From positions 316,131 through 380,130 of the forward strand of contig NZ_CAMYUE010000002.1 of NCBI RefSeq assembly GCF_947301925.1: DNA of 64,000 nt, written 5' to 3'. A model generated the notes under the pieces. It did no database searches. It was not told the origin of the DNA and worked only from the letters and a program-made list of their open reading frames with translations. How positions within the stretch are numbered: the stretch's first letter is position 1; every line of letters begins with the position of its first letter. The stretch is from an uncultured Ruminococcus sp. (GTDB lineage: Bacteria; Bacillota; Clostridia; Oscillospirales; Ruminococcaceae). Made by a program: the position numbers and the translations under genes. Shown one piece after another: positions 35,401-43,752 of the stretch.

Positions 35401-35836
35401 CGTCCTTCAGATCCACCGAGATATCGGGGGAAGAATAGCTTGGCGCCGAGCCTGCTCCGAAGGGTACGGGCGAGAACTGGAAAAGTCTCGTGTAGTCCTC
35501 TGCTCCGCTGCCGAGGCAGAACTTCATGGAAAAGCTGAAGCCCTTGTCACAGCCGCTTTCAAACATTGCAGGCAGCTGGAGCCAGCCTCCGCCGAAGCTT
35601 CCGCCGCTGAGGGCGAGAACATCAGAGCCGAGGGTGCTGTCATGTATCACCGCGGCTCCCGTGCCTCTGATGACCGCGTCCCTATCTGTCTTTCCCTGAC
35701 TGGACACCAGAGCGTTTGAATAGTTTTGCAGTGCCGCATCTGCGGTCAGCTGCGTGACGGCGGCGGGGGCGGACTGCAAAAACACGCAAAGCGCCGCAGC
35801 CACACCCGTAGTCCGTCTGATCAAGTGATCCCTCAT
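32471..35836 (-). CDS. GH97 glycoside hydrolase with LamG-like, CBM and dockerin modules
   Basis: The 1121-aa secreted enzyme has a signal peptide (about 1-34) and a LamG/concanavalin-like domain (about 60-270). The GH97 N-terminal beta domain runs about 305-555. The GH97 barrel (about 560-830) shows TAWSWWSSGGD, FVCLDFGWALWDD, GVKVDYYESD, VLFHGCTIPRG and VSYEAVNGTEYY, followed by the GH97 C-domain. A CBM35/CBM6-like module (about 948-1060, FYEAENAKLSGKASVTSG ... YKLRIYYVSG) and a type I dockerin (DINLDGKFNVADL, DLNKDGIVDIYDL) complete it. GH97 enzymes cleave alpha-glucosides or alpha-galactosides. The Asp in VKVDYYES sits where retaining members carry the nucleophile, favouring alpha-galactosidase-like chemistry; this is inferred. 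Own promoter and terminator. Probably cellulosome-bound. Confidence 0.9.
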   Translation of the reverse strand: MRDHLIRRTTGVAAALCVFLQSAPAAVTQLTADAALQNYSNALVSSQGKTDRDAVIRGTGAAVIHDSTLGSDVLALSGGSFGGGWLQLPAMFESGCDKGFSFSMKFCLGSGAEDYTRLFQFSPVPFGAGSAPSYSSPDISVDLKDGKSYRASIFAGNGATTENDGRHRAIFDLNTARDSGKWHELTAVYSADSADFYMDGKLLSTGENENLADTMSSLFGEGVLPSYTYNSIGHSVYSDHDINARVDDVAFYGYALTAAQAAALPDDPLYLYTFEEDTVREGDPAPVQENNTAPDGTPLSSVPELETSSPDGSLTAKFWTDARGSYYYSVQKQSQGSWSTVIEPSKLGLVTTAEDLSSGFSQTAPAAVTTEHDETYSMPYGKHRIIRDHCNELSFPLKKGNSTLTVYFRIYDDGMGFRYALDHGATIKEETSQVMFPDKSRFWGNWPNNTYEWDMVELPKDRSNETSSTYSCPYTGVINDRFWVTVTEASVFNEDTPYCAGALQFVGNYHRLRYKGGVKVSSISMGSAFHTPWRAVVIGDSLDQMASSDLILNLNPPSVIEDTSWIKPGKTAWSWWSSGGDSPVEYHTQKDYIDFAAENGWDFVCLDFGWALWDDSAAKVKELCEYAAARDIGIYLWYGVNNTGHSGYKDSAGHPAYPYYSLLDEETIVREFRRIRELGVSGVKVDYYESDTQQTMKQMNLCAKIAAENHLMVLFHGCTIPRGESRTYPNIVSYEAVNGTEYYKWGTSPSLANRVSYTFTRNVTGSADFTPTGIPIYGVKATAGFALADTVTIESGIQHFAHSVYTYQGNEALPFLNDVPVAWDDMKVLDGYPMQFNVTARRNGNDWYVGASTLSARTVSVKLSQLISDDDTYTAYIFGDNADGSRIEVTVLEDLTRDSVIDRKLLANGGFAMKITKNGMKLTTPYSNFRFYEAENAKLSGKASVTSGKDGKYSSGSAYVGYVGGGADNYVTFDNVTVDRAGEYKLRIYYVSGERRSLSVDVNGSKAVTLDGLYANRNDWSGIAAVDTTVTLKEGKNTVKLYNNSSYGPSIDRIAVAIPFEETEGDINLDGKFNVADLVLMQKYLLKSEFFSKQQAAAADLNKDGIVDIYDLIRIRRMLIA

Positions 35837-35895
35837 TCAATAACCTCCTTCTAAAAGTTTTTGGATTCCCGTTCTATATTTATCTATTTTTTACA

Positions 35896-35924
35896 ATTAT
35901 ACATGATTGTTCCACAAAGTTCAA
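35896..35924 (-). promoter_or_regulatory. SigA promoter of the GH97-dockerin gene
   Basis: Minus strand TTGAAC, 17 bp, TATAAT. A leader of about 50 nt ends in AGGAGG. Confidence 0.85.
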
Positions 35925-35985
35925 CCCACCTGATAAAGAACAGGTGGATATTTTACCGAAAAAATACAATTATTGCTATTTCAGT

Positions 35986-36027
35986 CAAAAATTGCGCCGC
36001 AGAAACTGTTTTTCAGTCCCTGCGGCG
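35986..36027 (-). terminator. Terminator of the radical SAM operon
   Basis: CGCCGCAG/CTGCGGCG stem with a 17-nt loop and a T5 run on the minus strand. Confidence 0.85.
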
Positions 36028-36031
36028 TATC

Positions 36032-37351
36032 TTATACTATATTCGGTACTATGCCGTGCTTTATATGCTTCCTGTAGAACAGGTTCACTCCGAAGTAGAA
36101 CAGCGCCGTAAACGGCCGTCTGAAGAAGTTGGCGGTGAATATGGTGCGTTTCAGTATGCACCTGTAGGAGTACACCCTGTTGTACAGCTCCCAGTAGGCC
36201 TTTGTAAGCTCCTCGGGAGTCATATTCTTCGGGTAGTGTACCGCCTCGCAGGAGTTATAGGAATACATATCCGTGTTGTATATCCTGTTCTGCTCCTTCA
36301 TCTCGTCATAGAACTGGGTGCCGGGAATGGGGGTAAGGATATAGAAACGCGGAACGGTAATATGATTGCGCTCCACAAAATCCGCGGTAGCCCTTATGGA
36401 TTCGAGGGTGTCCCCCTCTGCTCCCACCACCATTTCCGTGGATATGTCTATGCCGTGCTTTCTTATTATTTTAAGCTGCTCGCTGTACCTGTCGGGGTGA
36501 GCCCATGCCTTCTGCATACCCACAAGGCTTTCGCGGCTTATGCTCTCCAGCCCGAAGCTCAGCACATAGCAGCCGCTGTCGGCAACGGCGGTCAGCAGCT
36601 CCTCGTCCCCGGATATATCTATGGAGCACTGGGTCATCCACTTCATTTTCAGCTTCTTTATCTCGCCGCATAGCTCCAGAGCGTAGTCGCGGTTGGAGAA
36701 AAGGTTGTCGTCCAGCAGCAGGAACTGCCTGAAGCCCAGCTCCTTTACCCGCTTTATGTCCCTTATGACGTCGGGGATGCTCCGTTTCAGATACTGACCG
36801 TGATACAGGCAGTATATGGAGCAGAAGCTACAGGTCTTGGGGCAGCCCCGTCCCGCCTGAACAGGCAGGAAATTGCCTATTTTCTTGTTCAGTATCAGCT
36901 CATACCGCGGCAGGGGCGTCTCCAGCTTTGTCAGCTTTTTCCTGTAGGTCTTTTTCAGTGTGCCGTCAAGGTAGTCCCTGAGCATTTCGCCCCAGGTCTC
37001 CTCGGAGTCGCCTATCATGACCGCGTCGCAGTATTTCTGCGCCTCCTCGGGCATGAGGGACACCATATATCCTCCCAGTATGACGGTCTTGCCCAGCTCG
37101 CGGAACCGCTTTGCGATATCTATGGTGCGCATTACCGCGTGTCCCATGCTGCTTATGCCAACAAGCTCGGCGTCGGTATCGAAGGGCACGTCCTCGATGG
37201 TCTCGTAGCACAGCTCCACCTCGAAATCATCGGGAGTCAGAGCTGCCAGCAGAGGCAGGGCAAGTCCCACGAAATACAGTCTTTTCTTCTTGACCAGCTT
37301 TCCGTACTGGTCGTAGGGCGTAGGCTGTATCAAAAGTATTTTCTTCTTCAT
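36032..37351 (-). CDS. Radical SAM protein with cobalamin-binding-type N-terminus (operon gene 9)
   Basis: This 439-aa protein has a B12-binding-like Rossmann domain (about 1-130, ILLIQPTPYD ... VGISSMGHAV ... ILGGYMVSL) without a DxHxxG motif. The radical SAM domain carries CxxxCxxC at Cys170/174/177 (RGCPKTCSFCSIYC), GG-like FLLLDDN and SFGLESISRESL. The C-terminal end (about 380-439) is basic and aromatic. It differs most from the other four and resembles the broad BchE/HpnJ-like group, whose members carry out methylations or other rearrangements on lipid or tetrapyrrole skeletons. Twelve nucleotides separate it from the preceding gene. Last gene of the operon; the next feature is the terminator. 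Reaction unknown. Confidence 0.85.
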   Translation of the reverse strand: MKKKILLIQPTPYDQYGKLVKKKRLYFVGLALPLLAALTPDDFEVELCYETIEDVPFDTDAELVGISSMGHAVMRTIDIAKRFRELGKTVILGGYMVSLMPEEAQKYCDAVMIGDSEETWGEMLRDYLDGTLKKTYRKKLTKLETPLPRYELILNKKIGNFLPVQAGRGCPKTCSFCSIYCLYHGQYLKRSIPDVIRDIKRVKELGFRQFLLLDDNLFSNRDYALELCGEIKKLKMKWMTQCSIDISGDEELLTAVADSGCYVLSFGLESISRESLVGMQKAWAHPDRYSEQLKIIRKHGIDISTEMVVGAEGDTLESIRATADFVERNHITVPRFYILTPIPGTQFYDEMKEQNRIYNTDMYSYNSCEAVHYPKNMTPEELTKAYWELYNRVYSYRCILKRTIFTANFFRRPFTALFYFGVNLFYRKHIKHGIVPNIV

Positions 37352-37363
37352 ATCCTTACCTTT

Positions 37364-38716
37364 TCAGAAGCTGAAAAGCCGTTTCAGCTTCACAAGGAGC
37401 ACCTTTATGATGAACAGGCTGCTCCTGAAATACTGATTATCCTTATAAAGTCCCGAATGGCGGTTTTTCCACGCCAGCTTCAGCGAGAGCTTGTAGTATT
37501 GCAGAGTGAAGCTCCTGAGGCTCATATGCTCCGGCGGCAGTATGCAGTGGAAAAGGTCCTGCTTTGTGACGTCCTTTGTCAGCAGCTTATCCTCGTACCC
37601 GCCGTACATGGCAGAGCCCTGCATGGGCGTGAATACCGACACTGTAGGGATTATGTCCTTGTCTGCTATCCAGCGGTAGAGCCTGCGGAAATCCGCCTTT
37701 GTCATGCCCTGATGCACGATGAAGAGCCCTGCGCAGTATATGCCGTTCTCATGGAGTATCCGCACACATTCGAGATTGTCGTCGGAGGTGGTGTGCTTGT
37801 TGTAGGAGTCCAGCTCGTCATTATCGGGGGATTCCAGCCCCACCATGACCAGCGACAGTCCTATTGAGGCCAGCTCCTTTATGATATCCTCGTTATGGGC
37901 GATGAAGTCCGCCCTGCCGTAGATGAGGAACTTCTTATGTATGCCCCTTTCCCTGATGAGGCGGACGAACTCCGTCAGATACTCCCTGCTGATGAGAAAG
38001 TCGTCGTCGGTTATGTGTATGGCAGGCACCTTCAGGGAGGCTATCTCGTCCACCAGGCTCTCAACGCTGCGGCAGGCATATCTGCCGCTGTTCCTGTTGG
38101 TGCAGAAGCAGAAGCTGCACTGTCTCGGGCAGCTGAAGGAGTTCTTCACCAGCGCCAGCGGACGGAAGCAGAGATATCTGAACCTGTCCTTGTTGCGGTA
38201 AAAGTAAGTGCGGTCGGGCACGGGAAGGCTTGCGGGACTTTCGATGACCTTGGGGTTCACCTTCCATTTCCCGTCCTTCCTGTAGCATATACCCTTTATG
38301 TCATCAACGGGAGCTCCCTTTCCTATACGCCTTACCAGCTCCGCAAGATTGCTCAGTCCGCTGAGATGGTAGAGATAGTCCGCCCTTGAGCGGAAGTAGT
38401 TCCCGTAATTCAGCTCCACATTCGAGCCGCCCAATATCACCTTTATGCGGCTGTCAAAGTCCTTTATCACGTCGCAGTATCTTATCATCAGCTCCTGCTG
38501 GGTGATATAGCCCGTTATACATACGATATGCGGACGGGTCTGTCTCAGCTTCCTTTTCAGTGAGGTCAGATCGTATCTGCGGTCGTATATCACGGCCTTG
38601 CAGCCCATGCTGCGGAACATGGTATAGAGGTATTCCAGCTCCAGAGGCTCATGATCCACCAGATTCGTGAAGCTGAAAATACCTACGGTCTCGGGTTTTA
38701 TCAATAATATCCTCAT
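37364..38716 (-). CDS. Radical SAM protein with cobalamin-binding-type N-terminus (operon gene 8)
   Basis: The 450-aa protein has an N-terminal domain with EPLELEYLYTMFRSMG and VCITGYITQQE and no B12 lower-ligand His motif. The radical SAM core has Cys196/200/203 in FSCPRQCSFCFCTN, with an extra Cys at 205, then HITDDDFLI, LIYGRADFIAHN and VMVGLESPDNDELD. It is clearly paralogous to operon genes 5-7, which share the EPL(E/G)LEY, DDDFL, RADF and VGLE blocks. The C-terminal 60 residues are basic and hydrophobic and may touch the membrane. Spacing to both neighbours is 12 nt. Substrate unknown; a shared ACP-bound or lipid intermediate is plausible. Confidence 0.85.
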   Translation of the reverse strand: MRILLIKPETVGIFSFTNLVDHEPLELEYLYTMFRSMGCKAVIYDRRYDLTSLKRKLRQTRPHIVCITGYITQQELMIRYCDVIKDFDSRIKVILGGSNVELNYGNYFRSRADYLYHLSGLSNLAELVRRIGKGAPVDDIKGICYRKDGKWKVNPKVIESPASLPVPDRTYFYRNKDRFRYLCFRPLALVKNSFSCPRQCSFCFCTNRNSGRYACRSVESLVDEIASLKVPAIHITDDDFLISREYLTEFVRLIRERGIHKKFLIYGRADFIAHNEDIIKELASIGLSLVMVGLESPDNDELDSYNKHTTSDDNLECVRILHENGIYCAGLFIVHQGMTKADFRRLYRWIADKDIIPTVSVFTPMQGSAMYGGYEDKLLTKDVTKQDLFHCILPPEHMSLRSFTLQYYKLSLKLAWKNRHSGLYKDNQYFRSSLFIIKVLLVKLKRLFSF

Positions 38717-38728
38717 ATCCGCCTCTGA

Positions 38729-40039
38729 CTATTTCTTCTTGTACTTGTGATTGAAAAGTCCCGTGATGCCTGCCCAGTATATCCTGGGATAGTTCACATA
38801 GTAAAGGAAATGGAACTCCAGCTTGAACAGCAGCATCGGCAGAGCCGACGGCCTCATGAGTACGCTTGTGCCGCCTGTCCTGCGATACTTATACTTGTAC
38901 AGTCTGTCCTTGTTCTCCTCGTATACGTCTGTCCCCTTGAAGGGGATAAGTATACTGAACAGCACCCATATGAGCTTTTCCCTGCGTATGAATTCGTTTA
39001 TGCGCATGAAGTCCCTGTGAGTGAAATCGTAGTTTATGACAAAGAGCCCCACGCATATCATCCTATGCTTCCTGAGTATCTTTATTGCTTCCTTGTTGAG
39101 GTATACGCTGGAATTCTTGTTGTATTTCTCAAGAGTGGTATCCTCCACGGCCTCCAGTCCCACAAGCATATCACGGAAGCCCGCCTTGTATATCAGGGGC
39201 ATTATGTCCCTGCAGCGGACGATGCTGTCGGCTCTGGCGAAGATCATGAAGGTCTTGCGGCAGTTCAGCTCAAGGAGCCGCCTGCATATCCTTATGACTC
39301 TTTCCCTGTTCACAAGAAAATCGTCGTCGATTATGAACACCTTGTCGTTATCCAGGCTCATTATCTCCCCGATCACCTCGTCATCGGGTCTCTCCCTGTA
39401 CTGACAGCTGTTGAACTGCCTCGATATACAGAACTTGCAGTGCTGAGGGCACGAAAATGAGGTCTTCATAACGGAAAAGCAGCCCTTTGCCAGCACCCTG
39501 AACTTCTTGCGGTTGTTGTAGAAATGGCTCCTGTCGGGAAGTATGCCGTAGCTGTCAATGGGCTCGCCCTTGGGATTGCAGACCCACCTTCCCTTTACTC
39601 GGAAAGCGTGGCCTGTACAGTCCTTCAGCGCGGATACCGCCAGATCGTTCCTGACAGCCTTGCGGAAGGAGTCGAGACCGTTGTCATAGGACACATAGTC
39701 TATCTCTTTAAGGAGGAAGTCCTCGTGATTGACTATGACCTCGGGACCGCCCACCATTATCTTCACCTTTGGACGCGCCTTTCTCAGCTTCTTTATCAGC
39801 TTCAGCACATACCACGCGGTATTTGACATCACCGAAAAGCCCACAACCGTTATGCGGTTGTCGTCCACCTTTTTCAGCAGCCTCTTAAATCTTCCGAAGG
39901 GGCTCTCTATACCCTCGTCGTGTATCATGCAGAATCTCTTTTCCGCCTTTACGCAGGCCATGAGATATTCAAGACCCAGGGGCTCCAGACTGGCAACTCT
40001 TTTGTCATAATGGACGCGCACGAACATATATCTTTCCAT
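38729..40039 (-). CDS. Radical SAM protein with cobalamin-binding-type N-terminus (operon gene 7)
   Basis: The 436-aa paralogue has the N-domain motif SLEPLGLEYLMACVKAE and VVGFSVMSNTAW. The radical SAM motif lies at Cys197/201/204 (FSCPQHCKFCISRQ), so the extra Cys of its siblings is replaced by Ser. It continues FIIDDDFLV, MIFARADSIVR and MLVGLEAVEDTTLE. It starts 3 nt after the previous stop. An alternative ATG lies 12 nt downstream (MFVRVHYDKRV) with a slightly better upstream purine run. The C-terminal segment is rich in Tyr, Phe and Lys. Confidence 0.84.
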   Translation of the reverse strand: MERYMFVRVHYDKRVASLEPLGLEYLMACVKAEKRFCMIHDEGIESPFGRFKRLLKKVDDNRITVVGFSVMSNTAWYVLKLIKKLRKARPKVKIMVGGPEVIVNHEDFLLKEIDYVSYDNGLDSFRKAVRNDLAVSALKDCTGHAFRVKGRWVCNPKGEPIDSYGILPDRSHFYNNRKKFRVLAKGCFSVMKTSFSCPQHCKFCISRQFNSCQYRERPDDEVIGEIMSLDNDKVFIIDDDFLVNRERVIRICRRLLELNCRKTFMIFARADSIVRCRDIMPLIYKAGFRDMLVGLEAVEDTTLEKYNKNSSVYLNKEAIKILRKHRMICVGLFVINYDFTHRDFMRINEFIRREKLIWVLFSILIPFKGTDVYEENKDRLYKYKYRRTGGTSVLMRPSALPMLLFKLEFHFLYYVNYPRIYWAGITGLFNHKYKKK

Positions 40040-40042
40040 AGC

Positions 40043-41368
40043 TCAGAACCAGCCCTTTCTCTTGGTATCGTAGCCCGTCCCGAAGAATGTCCTCACCATT
40101 ATCTTCGGATAGGTCAGGACGTGTATCCAGTAATACCTCATCATGAACTCAAACGAGGTCATATGTGTGGGCTTCAGGGTAATGTGAGTTCCGTCAAGCC
40201 GCCACGACCTGAAGTTTACGACCTGATCCTTGTACCGGTCGTAGGCGTCGGTCCCCCTGTAGGGCGTGAATATGCCGAACACCACCCAGAGCAGGTTGTT
40301 CTCCCTGACAAATCTCATCAGGCTGCGGAAATCCTCTCTTGTGGCGGTATGGCTTATGACGAAAAGGCCGTCGCAGACGATGTTGTTATCGTGAAGGTTC
40401 TTTATAGCCGTGATGTTCTCGTATCTGGTGGTCTGCTTGTGATAATCGGTGAGCTGATCGTCGTTTATGGCTTCAAGCCCCACAAGTATATCGCGGAAGC
40501 CCGCCTTGTAGGCCAGGGGCAGTATCTCCGGATTTGCCGCAAGGAAGTCAGCACGGGAGTAGGCCATGAAGGTCTTTTTTATGCCTCTTCTGAGTATCTC
40601 GTTGCAGAACAGCCTGACTCTGTCCGCGTCGAAGAAGAAGGTGTCGTCCACGAACCATATCTTGTCGTGACGGATCTCCTCCACCTCGTCGACCACCTCC
40701 ATGATATCCCTTTCGGTGTACTTTCCGCTGTTCATTTTGGTGCAGTAGCAGAAGCTGCATCTGAAGGGACATGAAAAGGAGGCCTTGCTGAGGGCATACT
40801 TTCCCTTCATGAATATGTAGTTCTTTTTCAGTCCCTTATAGAAGGCGGTCCTGTCGGGCTTATTGATGAAGCAGTCAACGGGAGCGCCCTTCTTCTTTAT
40901 GACCCAGCGCCCGTTCCTCTTGTAGCATATGCCTGTCTGCCTGTCAAATACCTCTGTGGCAAGCCCCTGCGTCCAGATATTCTTCAGAGTGGAGAGACCG
41001 TTGTCGTGGTACACAAGGTCAACGGCCTTCTTGCAGAATTCCGTATAATTGAGCTCGGCCTCGGGACCTCCCACCATAATGAACAGGTGAGGGTACTTCT
41101 CCTTCAGCTGCTTTGCCCTTTTGTTGATGTAGTCCACTGTATTGGCGTTGGCATTGAAGCCTATGAAGTTATATCCGCCCTTATCTATGATCTCGCACAT
41201 CCTTCTGAAGCGGAACGTCCAGGGATACTGGAATTCGTCGTGTATCCTGCACTTTATGCCCAGCTCCTTGGCAAGGCCTGCAAGATATTCAAGGCCGAGG
41301 GGCTCAAGATTTGCGACTAATGAGGTATACTTGGGTCTTATGAGCAGAACTCTGAGTTTCTTAGCCAT
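40043..41368 (-). CDS. Radical SAM protein with cobalamin-binding-type N-terminus (operon gene 6)
   Basis: I place the start at 41368 (MAKKLRVLLIRPKY) because AGGAGG lies 6 nt ahead and homology to its paralogues begins there; an open frame continues further upstream inside gene 5. The 441-aa product has ANLEPLGLEYLAGL and FIGFNANANTVDY in the N-domain. The core has Cys200/204/207 (FSCPFRCSFCYCTK, with extra Cys209), IWFVDDTFFFD, AYSRADFLAAN and ILVGLEAINDDQLTDY. The start shares one base with the previous stop (TGATG), giving tight coupling. Function unknown. Confidence 0.85.
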   Translation of the reverse strand: MAKKLRVLLIRPKYTSLVANLEPLGLEYLAGLAKELGIKCRIHDEFQYPWTFRFRRMCEIIDKGGYNFIGFNANANTVDYINKRAKQLKEKYPHLFIMVGGPEAELNYTEFCKKAVDLVYHDNGLSTLKNIWTQGLATEVFDRQTGICYKRNGRWVIKKKGAPVDCFINKPDRTAFYKGLKKNYIFMKGKYALSKASFSCPFRCSFCYCTKMNSGKYTERDIMEVVDEVEEIRHDKIWFVDDTFFFDADRVRLFCNEILRRGIKKTFMAYSRADFLAANPEILPLAYKAGFRDILVGLEAINDDQLTDYHKQTTRYENITAIKNLHDNNIVCDGLFVISHTATREDFRSLMRFVRENNLLWVVFGIFTPYRGTDAYDRYKDQVVNFRSWRLDGTHITLKPTHMTSFEFMMRYYWIHVLTYPKIMVRTFFGTGYDTKRKGWF

Positions 41369-42732
41369 CATTTGCCTCCTATGAGCTTTTTCAGGTACTG
41401 ATTGTTTACCTTTACAGCTCCCCAGCTGAGCTTCAGCGTATCGTGAAGCCCGTATTTCTTCACCATATACCAGCCGCTTACGGGGTTGGCGGTTATCTTG
41501 TAATACAGCAGCATAGTGTACCAGTAGTACCTGCGGACGGATATCTTCTCGGGCTTTACCACCAGATGGGCAAGGTCCCATTTCTCATACTCGTCCTCCC
41601 TGACTATGAACTGCGGCCTGTACTTTTCGTATATATCCGTGCCGCGGAGAGGAGTGAGGGGCTGAAGGTTCACGAAGACAAGTCCCAGCTTTTTTATCCA
41701 CCTGTAGAGAGCGTCGAAGTCCTTCTTAGTCCAGTCAAGGCCGAGTATAAAGGTGCCGTAGCACTCCACGTCGTACTTCCTGAGTATGCCCACTGCCTTC
41801 TCGTTGATCTTAACGTTTGTACGCTTGTTGTAGTCGTCCAGCTGACGGCTGTCGCAGGATTCCAGTCCCACTATGACAGCGCGGAGACCTACCTGCTTGA
41901 AACGGCGGATAACGTCCTCGTTGGCGGCGATGAAATCAGCGCGGCCGTAGATGAGGTATTTCTTGTGTATCCGGTGCTTTTCCAGCAGGTCGCAGAACTC
42001 CAGTATCCTGTCCCTGCCCACAAGGAAATCATCGTCAACTATATAGATCTCGGTCTCCTTTATCTGCTCCAGCTCGCTGATGATATCGTCAAGGCTCCTT
42101 GCGAAGTACCTGTCGTCCATTATCTGGCGGCAGAAGCAGAATTTGCAGTTGTAGGGACAGCCGAAGGAGGTCTTTATCAGGCTGCAGTTCCTGTGGAACA
42201 TATAGTAATAGCGGGAGCGGTATTTCTTCACCTTGTCCCTGTCGGGATAAAGGTAGCTGAAGGTGAGATCCTTTTCAGGGGCAGGCTTGTTCCTGCCGTA
42301 CACACAGGCAATATCCCCTGCGGGAGCCTTGCCGCTGAGGCTGTTGAGTATGTCTATGAAGGTGCGTATGCCGTTGGCGCGGATGATATAGTCCACATAC
42401 CCGGACTCGAAGTCCTGGGGATTGACCTCCGCATGGACTCCGCCTATGATGGTCTTTATGCGGGGATCGCACTCCTTGACCTGCCTTGCGTAGTCCTTCA
42501 TGATGTTAACATGGGAGATATAGCCTGTTATCCCCACAACATCGGGACGGAACCGCTTCACGAAATACGGCACGCTCTCCTTTTCGATTATCATATCCAC
42601 TATACGGCATTTGTGTCCCAGCGCCTCGATATTTGCGGAGATGTACTCCAGCTCAAGGGGCTCGCATATCATGACGTTCTGCAAGCCTATGGTCTCCTTG
42701 TGAGGTCTGGGTCTGAACAGTAATACTCTCAT
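41368..42732 (-). CDS. Radical SAM protein with cobalamin-binding-type N-terminus (operon gene 5)
   Basis: The 454-aa protein has the N-domain motifs MICEPLELEYISANIEALG, VVGITGYISHVN and IIGGVHAEVNP, typical of the B12-binding-like half of class B radical SAM enzymes. The iron-sulfur motif is Cys192/196/199 (FGCPYNCKFCFCRQ, extra Cys201). IYIVDDDFLVG, LIYGRADFIAAN and VIVGLESCDSRQLDDYNK follow, with a closing LTPLRGTDIYEKY. It is first of the radical SAM row, 3 nt after the acyltransferase gene. Reasonable roles are methyl transfer to an unactivated carbon or C-C bond formation; nothing in the sequence fixes which. Confidence 0.86.
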   Translation of the reverse strand: MRVLLFRPRPHKETIGLQNVMICEPLELEYISANIEALGHKCRIVDMIIEKESVPYFVKRFRPDVVGITGYISHVNIMKDYARQVKECDPRIKTIIGGVHAEVNPQDFESGYVDYIIRANGIRTFIDILNSLSGKAPAGDIACVYGRNKPAPEKDLTFSYLYPDRDKVKKYRSRYYYMFHRNCSLIKTSFGCPYNCKFCFCRQIMDDRYFARSLDDIISELEQIKETEIYIVDDDFLVGRDRILEFCDLLEKHRIHKKYLIYGRADFIAANEDVIRRFKQVGLRAVIVGLESCDSRQLDDYNKRTNVKINEKAVGILRKYDVECYGTFILGLDWTKKDFDALYRWIKKLGLVFVNLQPLTPLRGTDIYEKYRPQFIVREDEYEKWDLAHLVVKPEKISVRRYYWYTMLLYYKITANPVSGWYMVKKYGLHDTLKLSWGAVKVNNQYLKKLIGGK

Positions 42733-42735
42733 ATC

Positions 42736-43752
42736 CTACCCCTTAAAAACATGAAAATCGGGAAAATCATACTTGTATTCAAGTATGCTCTTTCCTGCTA
42801 TTGCTGCGATATTCAGCAGCGGATTGCTGTGATGCGCACAGAAATACCGCTTTTCAAGCACCGCCCCGAACCTCAGCTTGGTCTTTTCCGAGGTCTGGCC
42901 GAAGTCGATCACCCTGCACCCGTGAGCTATGGCGTAGTCCACTATCTTCAGCAGCATAAAGTAGTACAGGTCGGCGGTATCGTATGTATAATCCATGCCG
43001 CATAGCATGAAGACAAGCTCGTCGCCGTTCTTTTTCAGCAGCACGAAGCCCACGGGCTCATCACCGCTGAAGAATACCAGCCTGTGGCCGTCCGCCTCGT
43101 CAAAGAACACCTTTTCAAGCCTTTCCAGCTTGTAATCCGAGCGCTCGTAGGTCTGAAGATACAGCGAATGGATATCGGTGACGCCGCCCTCCGTCTGCTG
43201 AACTCTTATGCCGCTGCATTTTCTCATTGCCAGCATGAGCCTGCGCCTGTACGGGCTCCGCAGGCTTTTTATGTACGCTTCGATGCTGCTGTGCTGCGGA
43301 AGCAGGGTCAGTTTGCAGGTGGGCAGGGTCTCTCCCGAGGCCATACCCTTTATCTTGGTCTCCTCGGGGATATTCAGCACCAGCTTGCAGCCCTTTATGG
43401 TCTTTATGTACTCCAGCATCATGGGCAGGTCATTGGTGACATATCCGCCGCAGCTGAGAGAGCAGGGAAAGGCCACGGTCTTTATTTTCATGAACAGCTT
43501 TGCCTTTCCGAAGGTGAACAGGTTCATCCTGTTCACATATACGGTAAAAAAAGCGTAGCTGCTGCCCCTTTCGATAAAATAGAAGCTCTGCCTGAGGGGA
43601 TTGCCCTTTTTCAGAAGTGTGAGCATATCCTCCGTGAAGGGATAAGGCAGCTCCCTGCCGCCGAGAGCCCTGCTCCTTTTCATTACGGCGAATATCTCCG
43701 AGGGCTCGGTGCTCACATGAGCTTCTATATCCTTAGCCGATCTCCTTTTCAT
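42736..43752 (-). CDS. BioF2/FemAB-like GNAT-fold acyltransferase (operon gene 4)
   Basis: I place the start at 43752 (MKRRSAKDIEAH), overlapping the previous gene by 20 nt; a GTG at 43716 with AAGGA 13 nt ahead is an alternative. The 338-aa product shows LRSPYRRRLMLAMRK in the middle. Its C-terminal block, VFFSGDEPVGFVLLKKNG then CRVIDFGQTSEKTKLRFGA, is the hallmark of the BioF2-like (Acetyltransf_6) family related to FemAB. These enzymes move acyl or aminoacyl groups, often onto cell-envelope precursors. Beside an ACP, it could transfer the ACP-bound acyl group; that is inference. Confidence 0.7.
   Translation of the reverse strand: MKRRSAKDIEAHVSTEPSEIFAVMKRSRALGGRELPYPFTEDMLTLLKKGNPLRQSFYFIERGSSYAFFTVYVNRMNLFTFGKAKLFMKIKTVAFPCSLSCGGYVTNDLPMMLEYIKTIKGCKLVLNIPEETKIKGMASGETLPTCKLTLLPQHSSIEAYIKSLRSPYRRRLMLAMRKCSGIRVQQTEGGVTDIHSLYLQTYERSDYKLERLEKVFFDEADGHRLVFFSGDEPVGFVLLKKNGDELVFMLCGMDYTYDTADLYYFMLLKIVDYAIAHGCRVIDFGQTSEKTKLRFGAVLEKRYFCAHHSNPLLNIAAIAGKSILEYKYDFPDFHVFKG

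Noticed and set aside
41443..42723. Long open frame on the plus strand opposite radical SAM gene 5
   Set aside because: Mirror frame of a well-supported gene, rich in hydrophobic and His/Tyr runs with no motif, promoter or start signal.
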